Shown here piece by piece: positions 1 through 8,375 of a stretch of DNA of 64,000 nt. Both the position numbers and the translations under genes were made by a program. Within the stretch, counting starts at the first letter, position 1. Every line of letters begins with the position of its first letter. The DNA lies in contig JAFUEP010000005.1 in assembly GCA_017470345.1 (NCBI GenBank), positions 42,257 through 106,256 of the forward strand. The letters are read 5' to 3'. This DNA comes from Prevotella sp. (GTDB lineage: Bacteria > Bacteroidota > Bacteroidia > Bacteroidales > Bacteroidaceae). Under the pieces are notes generated by a model, which worked only from the letters and a program-made list of their open reading frames with translations, was not told the DNA's origin and ran no database searches.

Positions 1-2934
1 GCCGGTCTGGGCGTCGAGGACGTTCTCGGAGAAGACGCGGCAGGTGATGCCTGAGGCGTCGATGAGCATGTTGCTGGCACCGATCTTGGTGCCCTGCTTG
101 CCGTTGCCGAAGACGGCGAACTTGGGGAACTCCACCTCGAGGTTGCGGATGTAGACGCCCTGCCAGGCGCCCCAGTTGCCGTCGTTGACGTAGGCGCCGC
201 AGAGCGTGGCGTCGAAGGTGGTGTCGTCGCCCTTGGTCACGAACTTCTTCTTCTCCTCGTCGTAGCTCATCTGGGCGTAGCTCTTCTTGAACTCGTCGAT
301 GGTGGGCATGAGGCGGTCGTTGCGGCTCATGTTGTAGTCGAAGATGATGTCCTCGGCGATGTGGAAGGTCCAGCCGGGCAGGTCGACGGCCTCAAACGGG
401 GTCAGCGAGCCCGTGGCGATGAAGTCCATGGCGTCGTCGCCCCCCTCGATGTTGGCCTTCAGGTCGAGCAGGGCGGGGATGTCCTTGGCCTGGCCGTCGA
501 CGACGCGCTTCGTGTTGGGCATCGTCATGGCGATGTGCATGCCCAGTCCGGCGAATCCGTCGGCGTCCCAGCGCAGGAAGCAGCCGTCGCCGGGCCTCGG
601 ATCGAGGGGCTCCGAGGGGGCCTTGAACGTCATCTTGAAGTCGGTGTTGGGATCCTTCAGGGGCAGGTTGCTCAGCAGGGCCAGCACGCCCTCCTCGGGC
701 CAGAACTTGTCGGGCGTGATGCAGAGGCGGGGTGCACCGAAGATGAGCACGTTCTGTCCGTCGAAGACGTCGCTGTTGGGCAGGGCGATCTCGCCGATGA
801 CGTTCATCTGGGCCGACTGTGGCGTGAACTGCATGGAGCCGATCTGCACGCTGAAGCTCTTGGGCAGGAACTTCGAGATCTCCTCGGGCACCTCCATGGG
901 GAAGTAGAGGTCGAAGGCGTCGCCGTGCTGCATGTCCTCCCACTTGGCGCCGAGCAGCTTGTAGGTGCTGTAGTATTTGCCGAGGTTATAGCTCTTGGCC
1001 AGGCTCTTGGTGGCTTCCTCGACGTCGTCGCCCCACTCGTTGACACCCTTCGAGACGAGGCTGCGCACCTCGTCGGGCAGGTCGAGCGAGCCGTAGATCT
1101 CGTCGAGGCTGGCCAGCGAGAAGAGCGAGTCGACGGCCTGGGCGTCGGTGTATTCGGTCTTGCCGTCGCTGTAGGGATAGGTGACGCAGCGGCCCTCGTA
1201 GACCTCATAGTCGGTGTTGATCTTCAGACCCTCGAACTTCACGGCCACGCGCGAGTTCATGTTGAAGTAGTTGTCGGCCTTGGGGCTCCATCGGATCCAT
1301 CCCTTGCCCTTGTAGGTCTCGTTCTCCTTGTCGTAGGTGACGGGCTCGGGGCCGTCGAGGGTCAGGTAGAAGCGTCCGATCTTGATCGACTGGTTCTTGT
1401 CGGGCACCTCGCCGAGCGTCGTCTTGTTGGCCACCTGGATGTTCTCGTGGCCGCACTGGTATTCCTCGTCGAAGTGGCGGGTCAGCGCGAAGTCGGTGAT
1501 GTTGACCGAGTCGCTCTTCATCTCGACGATCGAGTCGGGGGTGCAGGTGGGCTTGGCCGTGACGCGCAGCAGCAGGTAGTCGCCCTGGTGCACCTTGTCG
1601 GCAATCTCGTCCCAGCGGATGGTGTCCGTCAGCTCCTCGGTGGTCTTCTCGTAGAGGGGCTTCGAGGTCTTCAGGATGACGTCGCGCGAGTCGGCCGAGT
1701 TGCCCGTGTAGAGGGCCACGTTGTACTTGAAGTCGATGGTGTCCTGGCGCTCGCCCTTGCCGCCGGCGTGCCATGCCTTGCGCCACTCCACCTTGATGGA
1801 GTCGCCCATATAGATGAGTCGCGTGGCGTCCTCGGGGAACTGCGGCGAGGTCAGCGTGGGCTGCTCGAAGATGTAGACGGGGCCGGCCTGGTCGTCAGTG
1901 CCGAGGCCCTTGCCTGAGATGGCGCTCTCCGGCTTCTTCGTCGGGTCGTAGAGCTGGAAGAGGAAGATGTCGCTCTTGCCCTCGTTCTTGATCAGGGCCA
2001 CGTTGAGCGAGTTCTCGTTCTGATAGGGCGTATAGGCCGTCACCTGCATGGCGTAGACCTTGCCCAGGAAGGCCGTGTCGGCTATCATCTGCGACAGGTA
2101 GGCCTGGGGGATGGTGAAGCTGTTGGTCAGCAGCTCGCGCTTCTCGAGGAAGGTGATGGTGTTCTCCTCCATCGCCTCGTCGGGCATCATCGAGCCGAGC
2201 TCGACGAAGCGTATGTTGTAGCGGAACTGCACCATCGTGGCGTTGCAGTTGAGCGTCGGCGCCAGCCACTCGAAGCGGATCGAGGCCTGGTTCTTGTCGA
2301 TCTTGGTGACGGAGAGGTCGCTCAGGCCGTCGGTCGTGGCCTCGCGGATGGGGAGGGTGAAGCGGGGCGGCTCGGCCTCGTAGCAGATGTTGAAGCGGGC
2401 GATGCCGTCGGTCTGATTGTTCTTCACGACGGGCGTGGTCAGGTCGGTGGCCCACTCGTAGGCCGTCAGGTAGAGCTCATACTGGCCCTCGTCGAGCAGT
2501 CCGAACTCCGAGTCGAGGATGTTGCGGTAGCGACCGTCGCGCACGTAGATATCCTTCGAGTCGAAATGGTCGAAGAGGTGCTTCAGCTCGATGGTGTTGA
2601 GCGTCTTGTGCTGGTTGGGGGCGAGCACGATGGGACGCTGGGGGATATGCATCGTCTCGACGTCGGTCGACATCCACAGCACGTCATCGGGGAACAGCTG
2701 CTTGATCTGCACGCCGAAGTAGAGGTTCTGCTGCACGTCGGTGTTGTTGATGACGGTCACGCTGAAGTAGCGGCCCAGGTTGTCGATGTAGCGGCCGGCC
2801 TGCGGGGGCAGCACCGACTGCACGGGTGTCACCTGGAGCGTCACGTCGCCCTGTTCGTTCTGTGCATGAACTACCGCCGGCTGGAGCAGGAGCGCCAGCA
2901 GCACTGTTGCGATGTATCTTACCTGTCGTCTCAT
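1..2934 (-). CDS. Large exported protein of unknown function, N-terminal 978 codons (C-terminus outside window)
   Basis: Reading the minus strand from the ATG at 2934-2932 gives 978 codons with no stop, so the gene leaves the window at base 1. It begins with a signal peptide (MRRQVRYIATVLLALLLQ, then cleavage near VVHA-Q). The following 150 residues look like a beta-rich domain (VTLQVTPVQSVLPPQAGRY; NNTDVQQNLYFGVQIKQLFP), and around residues 215-300 there is a fibronectin-III-like stretch with alternating Trp, Tyr and Phe. It could belong to the large Bacteroidales secreted proteins annotated with a TANFOR domain, but that is from memory and not certain. It is the gene after the barrel protein at 3209-4948 on the same strand, and a repeat array lies just upstream. 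The long plus-strand frame over it is a codon-position shadow. Confidence 0.75.
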   Translation of the reverse strand, partial: MRRQVRYIATVLLALLLQPAVVHAQNEQGDVTLQVTPVQSVLPPQAGRYIDNLGRYFSVTVINNTDVQQNLYFGVQIKQLFPDDVLWMSTDVETMHIPQRPIVLAPNQHKTLNTIELKHLFDHFDSKDIYVRDGRYRNILDSEFGLLDEGQYELYLTAYEWATDLTTPVVKNNQTDGIARFNICYEAEPPRFTLPIREATTDGLSDLSVTKIDKNQASIRFEWLAPTLNCNATMVQFRYNIRFVELGSMMPDEAMEENTITFLEKRELLTNSFTIPQAYLSQMIADTAFLGKVYAMQVTAYTPYQNENSLNVALIKNEGKSDIFLFQLYDPTKKPESAISGKGLGTDDQAGPVYIFEQPTLTSPQFPEDATRLIYMGDSIKVEWRKAWHAGGKGERQDTIDFKYNVALYTGNSADSRDVILKTSKPLYEKTTEELTDTIRWDEIADKVHQGDYLLLRVTAKPTCTPDSIVEMKSDSVNITDFALTRHFDEEYQCGHENIQVANKTTLGEVPDKNQSIKIGRFYLTLDGPEPVTYDKENETYKGKGWIRWSPKADNYFNMNSRVAVKFEGLKINTDYEVYEGRCVTYPYSDGKTEYTDAQAVDSLFSLASLDEIYGSLDLPDEVRSLVSKGVNEWGDDVEEATKSLAKSYNLGKYYSTYKLLGAKWEDMQHGDAFDLYFPMEVPEEISKFLPKSFSVQIGSMQFTPQSAQMNVIGEIALPNSDVFDGQNVLIFGAPRLCITPDKFWPEEGVLALLSNLPLKDPNTDFKMTFKAPSEPLDPRPGDGCFLRWDADGFAGLGMHIAMTMPNTKRVVDGQAKDIPALLDLKANIEGGDDAMDFIATGSLTPFEAVDLPGWTFHIAEDIIFDYNMSRNDRLMPTIDEFKKSYAQMSYDEEKKKFVTKGDDTTFDATLCGAYVNDGNWGAWQGVYIRNLEVEFPKFAVFGNGKQGTKIGASNMLIDASGITCRVFSENVLDAQTG

Positions 2935-3005
2935 ATCGTCACTCGTTTTATAGGTCGATTTTGTAAAGTTCTTTCTGAATGTTGCGAACTGAATTCGCAA
3001 CCACA

Positions 3006-3120
3006 CTGATTATCAGCTTTTTGCGCCTCTGCTTTTGGCGAAGCGGTCCTTTTTCCTCCGAGAAGCGGTCCTTTTCGATGCGAGAAGCGGTCCTTTTTGC
3101 CCCGAAAAGCGGCACTTCTT
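3006..3120. repeat. AAGCGGTCCTTTT array with CTGATTATCAG end motif, copy 1
   Basis: CTGATTATCAG at 3006-3016 is followed by four spaced copies of an AAGCGGTCCTTTT-like unit, the last in the variant AAAGCGGCACTTCTT. The same arrangement occurs at 22674-22788, 40511-40626 and 54014-54130, always between genes. Adjacent units can pair as hairpins. Origin and function are unknown. Confidence 0.8.
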
Positions 3121-3159
3121 CAACCGCCATCCGTCATTTGTCCGCTTTTTTCTAACCTT

Positions 3160-3235
3160 TCCCCTCCCCTCGGGAGGGGTCGGGGGGCGGCAGCAAATTT
3201 TTCACTTTTCATTTTTCACTTTTCCTTTTTAACTG
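3160..3235. repeat. CCCCTCCCCTCGGGAGGGG hairpin plus TTTTTCACTTTTCA word run
   Basis: A short C/G hairpin at 3163-3182 is followed by GCAGCAAATTTTTCAC and repeated TTTTCAC/TTTTCAT words up to 3232. The word run covers the 3' end of the barrel gene and supplies its last codons and TGA stop (tail KRKSEK). The GCAAATTTTTCAC segment matches the runs at 13264-13329 and 13871-13973. Confidence 0.65.
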
Positions 3236-4948
3236 CAGCAGCGAGAACGTATAGTTGTATCCCAGCGACAGCTGTATCTCGGTGGTGCCCATCGAGGCCA
3301 TGTCGGCAGAGATGTTGGTGTCGGAGTATTTGTTGAAGCCGGCCGAGAAGGAGAACTGGTGCACCTTGGCCAGGCTGTATCCGGCGGAGAGGTCGGCGCC
3401 GACGGAGAGGTTGCGCTGCTGGTCTTGTATGTCGTTGTAGCACAACGAGACGGTCGCCGAGGCGTGCAGGTTCTTCTCCTTGAGGAAGGAGCGGCCGGTG
3501 GAGAACGAGAGGATGTCTGAGGTGTAGCGCGTCTGGTAGCCCTTCGACTGCTGGTGTGACAGCGAGGTGGAGAACGACATCTCCCAAGGCTTGACGGTCA
3601 GCGAGTGGCTCAGTCCGGCCGAGAGCGTCGTCACGTCCGAGACGCCCGTGGCGAAGGGGTTGAGGTCCTCGTTCTTGGTGAAGCTGAGCGAGAGCGAGAA
3701 GGCGTTCTCGGTCCGCTCGCCGTCGATGGTGTAGTTGGGTGTCAGGTAGAGGGAGTGCATGATGCGGTTGACGCGCGTGGTGTCGTTGACGTGCGCCTTG
3801 CAGTCGCTTTGCAGCTGGCGGTAGCCGCTGTAGCCGGCCGACAGCGTGAGGTTCTCGGCCAGCGAGGCCGAGGCCGTGGCGTTGTAGACGAAGCCGCGGG
3901 TGGTGTAGAGCTGTCGGCGCGTGATGTTGTCCTCCTGGCCGCTGAAGGAGGCCGAGAGGCTGACTTTCTTGAAGAGCGTCGTCGAGGCGTTGATGCCCAG
4001 CGACTGGTAGTTGTTGGAGGTATAGTAGAGGCCCAGCGTGGTATAGTCGGGCTGCACCATGCGGTAGAACACGGTGGCATTGAGGATTTTCAGGTTGAAG
4101 GTGCCGGAGATGTCGCCGGCGATGCGCATCAGCGACGTGTAGCGCGCCTCGAACACCTTGTCCCAGCGGTCGAGCTGGTCGGTGTGGACGCGCTGGGCGC
4201 GCTTGTCTGAGGAGAAGGCGCTCCAGGCCAGGTTGCCACGGAGCGTCAGCCACTTGGTCACGCCCAGGCCGCCCTTGACGGCCACGGCGACGTTGTCCTG
4301 CGGCTGCACCTGGTCCTGCCAGCGGGCGTCGATGGACGACACCTTGTCGTAGGCCCGCAGGAAGAACAGGTCGAGATAGTTGCGGCCCGAGCCGTAGCCG
4401 GCCTTCAGGCCCCAGCCCAGCCGCGAATACTGCGGCCGCCGTGCGGCGGGGTCCTCGGGGTCGTCGTTGATGGCGTTGCGGAGCTCGCCGTAGAAGGCGC
4501 CGAAGCGCAGCTTGGAGGAGTTATACTCCAGTCCGACGCCGTTGAACGACATGTTCATCAGGTAGGTGTGCATGCCCATGTTGGAGCGGCCGAAGTGGCC
4601 CCGCCAGTTCTTGTACGTCGGGTCGATGTGGAACGAGAAGTGGGGGAAGCTCCACGACGTGTTGTTGTTGGAATAATAGAAGGCGAAGGGCATCGAGATG
4701 CCGTAGACCGACACGTTCAGGTTGGCATACAGCGAGTTGCCCCACGGCGAGCGGTAGCCGTTGCCGATGGAGGAGTGGTAGTACGTGTTCTGGGTGCCCA
4801 CGGCGCCCGTGATGATGAGCGGGTCGCTCTTCGCGATGGTCGAGATCGTGTTCTGGGTGAGGGTCTGGGAGAAGCCCTCGCCCTGCCCCACGATCAGGAG
4901 CAGAGCAAGAGCCATGATGCGTTGGATCCGGGATGTCTTTTCTATCAC
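3209..4948 (-). CDS. Outer-membrane beta-barrel protein, function unknown
   Basis: About 579 residues of alternating amphipathic strands with many aromatic residues and short turns, as in a Bacteroidota outer-membrane barrel; I do not recognise the family. I chose the GTG at 4948 because it gives a normal signal peptide (MIEKTSRIQRIMALALLLIV, cleavage near GFS-Q). Alternatives are ATG 4915, which lacks a basic n-region, and ATG 5116 or 5194, which would add translated copies of a 45-bp tandem repeat (IDSQILKFGTENKSR). Its C-terminal tail is written by a simple-word repeat. It lies between two large exported-protein genes on the same strand, so it may act with them at the surface; that is inference. 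Confidence 0.6.
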   Translation of the reverse strand: MIEKTSRIQRIMALALLLIVGQGEGFSQTLTQNTISTIAKSDPLIITGAVGTQNTYYHSSIGNGYRSPWGNSLYANLNVSVYGISMPFAFYYSNNNTSWSFPHFSFHIDPTYKNWRGHFGRSNMGMHTYLMNMSFNGVGLEYNSSKLRFGAFYGELRNAINDDPEDPAARRPQYSRLGWGLKAGYGSGRNYLDLFFLRAYDKVSSIDARWQDQVQPQDNVAVAVKGGLGVTKWLTLRGNLAWSAFSSDKRAQRVHTDQLDRWDKVFEARYTSLMRIAGDISGTFNLKILNATVFYRMVQPDYTTLGLYYTSNNYQSLGINASTTLFKKVSLSASFSGQEDNITRRQLYTTRGFVYNATASASLAENLTLSAGYSGYRQLQSDCKAHVNDTTRVNRIMHSLYLTPNYTIDGERTENAFSLSLSFTKNEDLNPFATGVSDVTTLSAGLSHSLTVKPWEMSFSTSLSHQQSKGYQTRYTSDILSFSTGRSFLKEKNLHASATVSLCYNDIQDQQRNLSVGADLSAGYSLAKVHQFSFSAGFNKYSDTNISADMASMGTTEIQLSLGYNYTFSLLQLKRKSEK

Positions 4949-5058
4949 GAATTTGAGAATTTGAGAATCGATCCGGGATTTATTTTCTGTCCCGAATTTG
5001 AGAATTTGAGAATCGATCCGGGATTTATTTTCTGTCCCGAATTTGAGAATTTGAGAAT
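4949..5058. repeat. 45-bp direct tandem repeat at the start of the barrel gene
   Basis: Two full 45-bp units (4949-4993 and 4994-5038) and a partial third each start with GAATTTGAGAATTTGAGAAT. The unit is a multiple of three and open in the downstream gene's frame, so it reads as repeated IDSQILKFGTENKSR upstream of the likely start codon. Confidence 0.9.
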
Positions 5059-5139
5059 TGGCTGCGCACAGATTTGTGCGCAGATGATTACTCGGACTTA
5101 TACTATTTCTTTTCATACGTCTATACCTTTTATTATATA

Positions 5140-5217
5140 TAGCCAAAATTCTCAAATTCTCTAATTCGTGATGAATAATGGCGGCGTGAGCCAATTCCCA
5201 AATTCTCTAATTCGTGA
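5140..5217. repeat. AAATTCTCTAATTCGTGAT word run between two exported-protein genes
   Basis: CAAATTCTCTAATTCGTGAT occurs twice (near 5151 and 5200), separated by AATAATGGCGGCGTGAGCC. The words are the complement of the GAATTTGAGAATTTGAGAAT words at 4949-5058, so the two runs can pair as arms of one large palindrome. Confidence 0.65.
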
Positions 5218-5229
5218 TCAGAACAAGAA

Positions 5230-8200
5230 CTACTTGACGACCTTGACGACCTTTCCGTCGGCGTTGCGCCGGATGGTCAGGCCCTTTGTCGTAGCCTTGA
5301 CGGCGCGGCCGCCGAGGTCATAGCTCTCCTGTACATTGTTCATTGTACATTGTACATTGTTGACCCCCGTGACGACGGCCTGGCTGGTCAGCTGGACGGG
5401 AGCCTTGAGCGAGCCGAGGCGCTGGGCGCCGGAGCGGACGGTCTGGTCGATGTCGAACATCTCGCCGGTCAGCTCGTTGCGCAGGCGGAACGACACCTGC
5501 TCGCCGCCGTCGGTGTGGACGGTGATGAAGGCGCGGCCGTTCTCGATGATGCCCTCGCCGCGGCACTCATCGCCGACAAAGGCGCCAATGCTCCATTGTT
5601 CATTGTTCATTGTACATTGTTCATTAATCTCTCCCACGATGGTCATGTTCGAGGCGAACTGCGTGTGGTCGTAGCTCCAGAAGCTGCGCTTCGAGGCGCG
5701 GGCGCCGGCGGGCGTCTCGTCGCCCTGTTCCATGCCGCCGAAGACCTCCGTCATCAGCGGGAGATAGCCTTCCTGGGGGGTGTAGACCAGATAGCCCTGG
5801 CCCTTGCGGATGACCTTCAGGTCGCCTTCCCATGCCTGGCCGTTCCACTCGGCTGAGCCGTCGGCCTTCGAGACGATGACCATGCCTTCGTCGCCGCCCG
5901 AGAGGGCGTTGCTCAGCAGACGGTCGTAGAGGTAGGGCGAGCCGATCCAGTTCCAGCCGGGCATCAGGGTCTGCGACACATCCTCACCGGGCTCGCCGCC
6001 ATAGAGGTAGGCCTCCTGGGCAGCGTTCATCTTGACCTTGTACATCTGGGCCTGAGCGATGGCCCAAGGAATGTCGGCACTGACTTCATCCTTCAGCGAG
6101 CCCCAGTAGCCCCACTCGCTGTCGTTATAGAGCAGCTTGTCGTAGGTGCGGGCCTCGACGAGGTTGTCGCCGAAGAAGGTCTCAAGGCTCTCGCCTGCTT
6201 CCACGTCGCCGTAGGGGTTGCTTCTCCACTGCCATCCGCTCGCGAGGCTGACCTTGGCGGGGATTGTAATGGTTTCTTCACCATGGTAAACAGGCTCATT
6301 TTTCTCGTCGAGGACCCTGACGTAGAATTCGCCGGGCAGGGTGCCGCTGTAGGTGAACAGCAAGGGATTGTCGGCCGAAGGCGTGGTGGTGAGCACATTC
6401 CAGTCGCTGTAGATGCCTTGGTCGTAGAAGTGGAGTTGATAGTTGCCCATATCGAAGTCAGCATCCTCGGGCACAGGCACGAGGGTGATGGTGCCCTGAG
6501 TGGGATCGGAGGTGCTGGGCGTGACGACCACGTCGAAGGAGCTAAGGCTCTTGCGGATGGTGACCGTGAAGCTCTGGCCGTCGTTCCATGCCGTGGTGAC
6601 GGAGGCCTCGGTGCCGTCGTAGTTGCTGTAGTCGTTCCAACCGAGGGTGACGGTGACCGTCGAGTTGCCCTTGGGGATGGTCGTGTTGGTGAGATTCAGC
6701 ATGGGGCCGTTAGGGGTCATCTCGCCTTCGCCCTGCAGCTGGCCCGTGACGGCGATGGTGCCCTCCTGCAGCCGCTGGCCGCCTTCGGTCTGCCAGAGGA
6801 TGTTGCGGCTGATGTAGTCGCGCACTTCTTCGGTCTGCATGCCCTCCCAATAGGCGATGATGAGGGGATCGTCGGTGAACGTGACCTCCTTGAGAGGATC
6901 GAAGATCTCGACGGTGAACTCGACGAAGAAGTCCTCGCCGCCACGGCCGTTGGGCTGGATGAGCACGCGGGTGGTGCCGGCCTGCTGGGCAATGGCCGTC
7001 TTAGCTGTGTTGTCGATGGTGAGGTAGTCAGCACCGTCGTCGCTGCCGTTCACGATCTGGAAGGTACGGTCGGTGGCGTCCGCGGGCAGGACGGTCACGC
7101 GGCTGGCGATGCGCTCATAGATGTCGTCGCCCACGTTGGCCTTGAAGGTGACGTATTGCTGGGTCTGGTCCTCAATGGGCCAGTTGAACTCGACACCGTT
7201 GACGGGCACGATGATCGTGACGGTGATCCACTTGTCGCCCTCGGGGTAGAGGTTGCCGCCCGTGCGCTCGATGTAGGGACGGATGCGGGTGGTGCCGCCC
7301 TTGATGGCGCGGTAGATGTCTGCCCCCTCCTGTTCAGAGTAAGCATACTCGATGTACTCAGGGGCGAACTCCCACTTCACCTCCTCGGTGAAGTCCGCAG
7401 GCGTCACCTCGTAGGCCTTCGTCAGGATCTGTCCAGGACCCCAGTAGCTGTTGTTCATGAAGGCATTCAGTTCCCACTCATAGCCCAGCTCGGTCTCGAA
7501 CGTCTCGGTGACGATGCGCAGCGACTGGGCCGGCTGGGTGATGTAGAACTGGCTCTTTTCGGCCAGATCCATATAATTGCCGCCCTCGACGACCACACCG
7601 TAGCTGATGGGCTGGTTCTCGCCATCGACGATGTAGGGCTTGATGGGGGTCATCACGCTGCCCTCAACCGTGGCATACTCGTCGTAGATGGGGTCGCCCC
7701 AATAGCTGTCGCGGACGAACCACGTGACGTTCTCGGGCAGCTGGGCTCCGGCGGGAACGACGGTCACGTGATCCATCAGGTCGACGGGGGTGCCGGCCTC
7801 GCAGGTGAACTCCTCGAGGGTGATGCTGGTGGGCAGGGTGAGCGCGAGCTGTACGCGGGGACCGGAGGGCTGCGTGCCGTAGGTCTTCTCGGAGTCGTAG
7901 GTGAGGGTCTCACTGGGCGTCAGGGTGTAGATGGCAGCCATGCCGTCCATAACCTTGATGGTGATGGCCTTGCCCTGGTCGTTCTCGGTGTCGTAGTCGC
8001 CGGGCACCACCAGCTGGAGGAACGGCTGGTTGTTGTAGCTCTGCAGCACGTCGGCGTCGTTGTCGCGGACAGACAGGCGGCACTCGTCGTCAACGAAGAC
8101 GCCGATGGTCCAGTTGCCCTGGTAGGCTGCATTCCATTCCTCGCCGCCGGTCACGGTGAAGTCGGCATAGATGACCGTGCTGCTACCATGTTGGTCAGAA

Positions 8201-8280
8201 TGGGGGTTGGCCCAGTCTTCTTGTGCCGAGGCTCCTATCGTCGTGATGAGGAGCGCAAGCAGTGATAATAATTTCTTCAT
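5230..8280 (-). CDS. Large exported protein with possible T9SS-type C-terminal tail (paralogue A)
   Basis: 1016 residues with a clear signal peptide (MKKLLSLLALLITTIGASAQ). The body is a chain of beta-rich, Ig-like segments. Residues about 690-830 carry LASGWQWRSNPYG, LVEARTYDKLLYNDSEWGYW and PGWNWIGSPYLYDRLLSN, and about 900-970 carry a VHTDGGEQVSFRLRNELTG segment; all recur in the next gene (8376-10682), so the two are paralogues. The C-terminus (YDLGGRAVKATTKGLTIRR, ending KVVKVVK) resembles a short sorting domain for type IX secretion; this is inference. Two stretches (about residues 885-897 and 973-984, NEQCTMNNEQ and NNVQCTMNNVQ) are translations of the TGTACATTGTTCATTG word repeat, in frame inside the gene. 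Confidence 0.7.
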   Translation of the reverse strand: MKKLLSLLALLITTIGASAQEDWANPHSDQHGSSTVIYADFTVTGGEEWNAAYQGNWTIGVFVDDECRLSVRDNDADVLQSYNNQPFLQLVVPGDYDTENDQGKAITIKVMDGMAAIYTLTPSETLTYDSEKTYGTQPSGPRVQLALTLPTSITLEEFTCEAGTPVDLMDHVTVVPAGAQLPENVTWFVRDSYWGDPIYDEYATVEGSVMTPIKPYIVDGENQPISYGVVVEGGNYMDLAEKSQFYITQPAQSLRIVTETFETELGYEWELNAFMNNSYWGPGQILTKAYEVTPADFTEEVKWEFAPEYIEYAYSEQEGADIYRAIKGGTTRIRPYIERTGGNLYPEGDKWITVTIIVPVNGVEFNWPIEDQTQQYVTFKANVGDDIYERIASRVTVLPADATDRTFQIVNGSDDGADYLTIDNTAKTAIAQQAGTTRVLIQPNGRGGEDFFVEFTVEIFDPLKEVTFTDDPLIIAYWEGMQTEEVRDYISRNILWQTEGGQRLQEGTIAVTGQLQGEGEMTPNGPMLNLTNTTIPKGNSTVTVTLGWNDYSNYDGTEASVTTAWNDGQSFTVTIRKSLSSFDVVVTPSTSDPTQGTITLVPVPEDADFDMGNYQLHFYDQGIYSDWNVLTTTPSADNPLLFTYSGTLPGEFYVRVLDEKNEPVYHGEETITIPAKVSLASGWQWRSNPYGDVEAGESLETFFGDNLVEARTYDKLLYNDSEWGYWGSLKDEVSADIPWAIAQAQMYKVKMNAAQEAYLYGGEPGEDVSQTLMPGWNWIGSPYLYDRLLSNALSGGDEGMVIVSKADGSAEWNGQAWEGDLKVIRKGQGYLVYTPQEGYLPLMTEVFGGMEQGDETPAGARASKRSFWSYDHTQFASNMTIVGEINEQCTMNNEQWSIGAFVGDECRGEGIIENGRAFITVHTDGGEQVSFRLRNELTGEMFDIDQTVRSGAQRLGSLKAPVQLTSQAVVTGVNNVQCTMNNVQESYDLGGRAVKATTKGLTIRRNADGKVVKVVK
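5330..5362. repeat. TACATTGTTCATTG word repeat inside a coding sequence
   Basis: TGTACATTGTTCATTGTACA and further copies, in frame within the exported-protein gene 5230-8280, encode NNVQCTMNNVQ immediately before the C-terminal YDLGGR motif. Confidence 0.85.
5592..5626. repeat. Second TACATTGTTCATTG word repeat in the same coding sequence
   Basis: CCATTGTTCATTGTTCATTG plus further copies encode NEQCTMNNEQ on the minus strand, between EINE and WSIGAFVGDE of the exported protein. Confidence 0.85.
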
Positions 8281-8324
8281 AATCGTTACTGGTTTTTATG
8301 ATTGTTAATACTATATATATTATA

Positions 8325-8369
8325 TGGAGTTTAGGAGTTTGGGAGTTTGGGAGTTTAGACGATAGACTG
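8325..8369. repeat. GGAGTTTAGGAGTTTGGGAG word repeat
   Basis: Four tandem GGAGTTTGG/A words followed by AGACGATAG, between the stop of gene 8376-10682 and the start of gene 5230-8280. The words and the GACGATAG end match the left half of the palindrome at 22438-22557, so this looks like a truncated copy. Confidence 0.75.
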
Positions 8370-8375
8370 GGGGGC

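Noticed and set aside
361-1917. Long plus-strand open frame opposite the left-edge gene
   Set aside because: Composition is a mirror of GC-rich codon positions of the minus-strand gene; no signal peptide, motif or plausible fold. The same applies to the long frames at 6283-8265, 15038-16483, 24515-25849, 33492-35696, 38486-40339 and 54422-57058.
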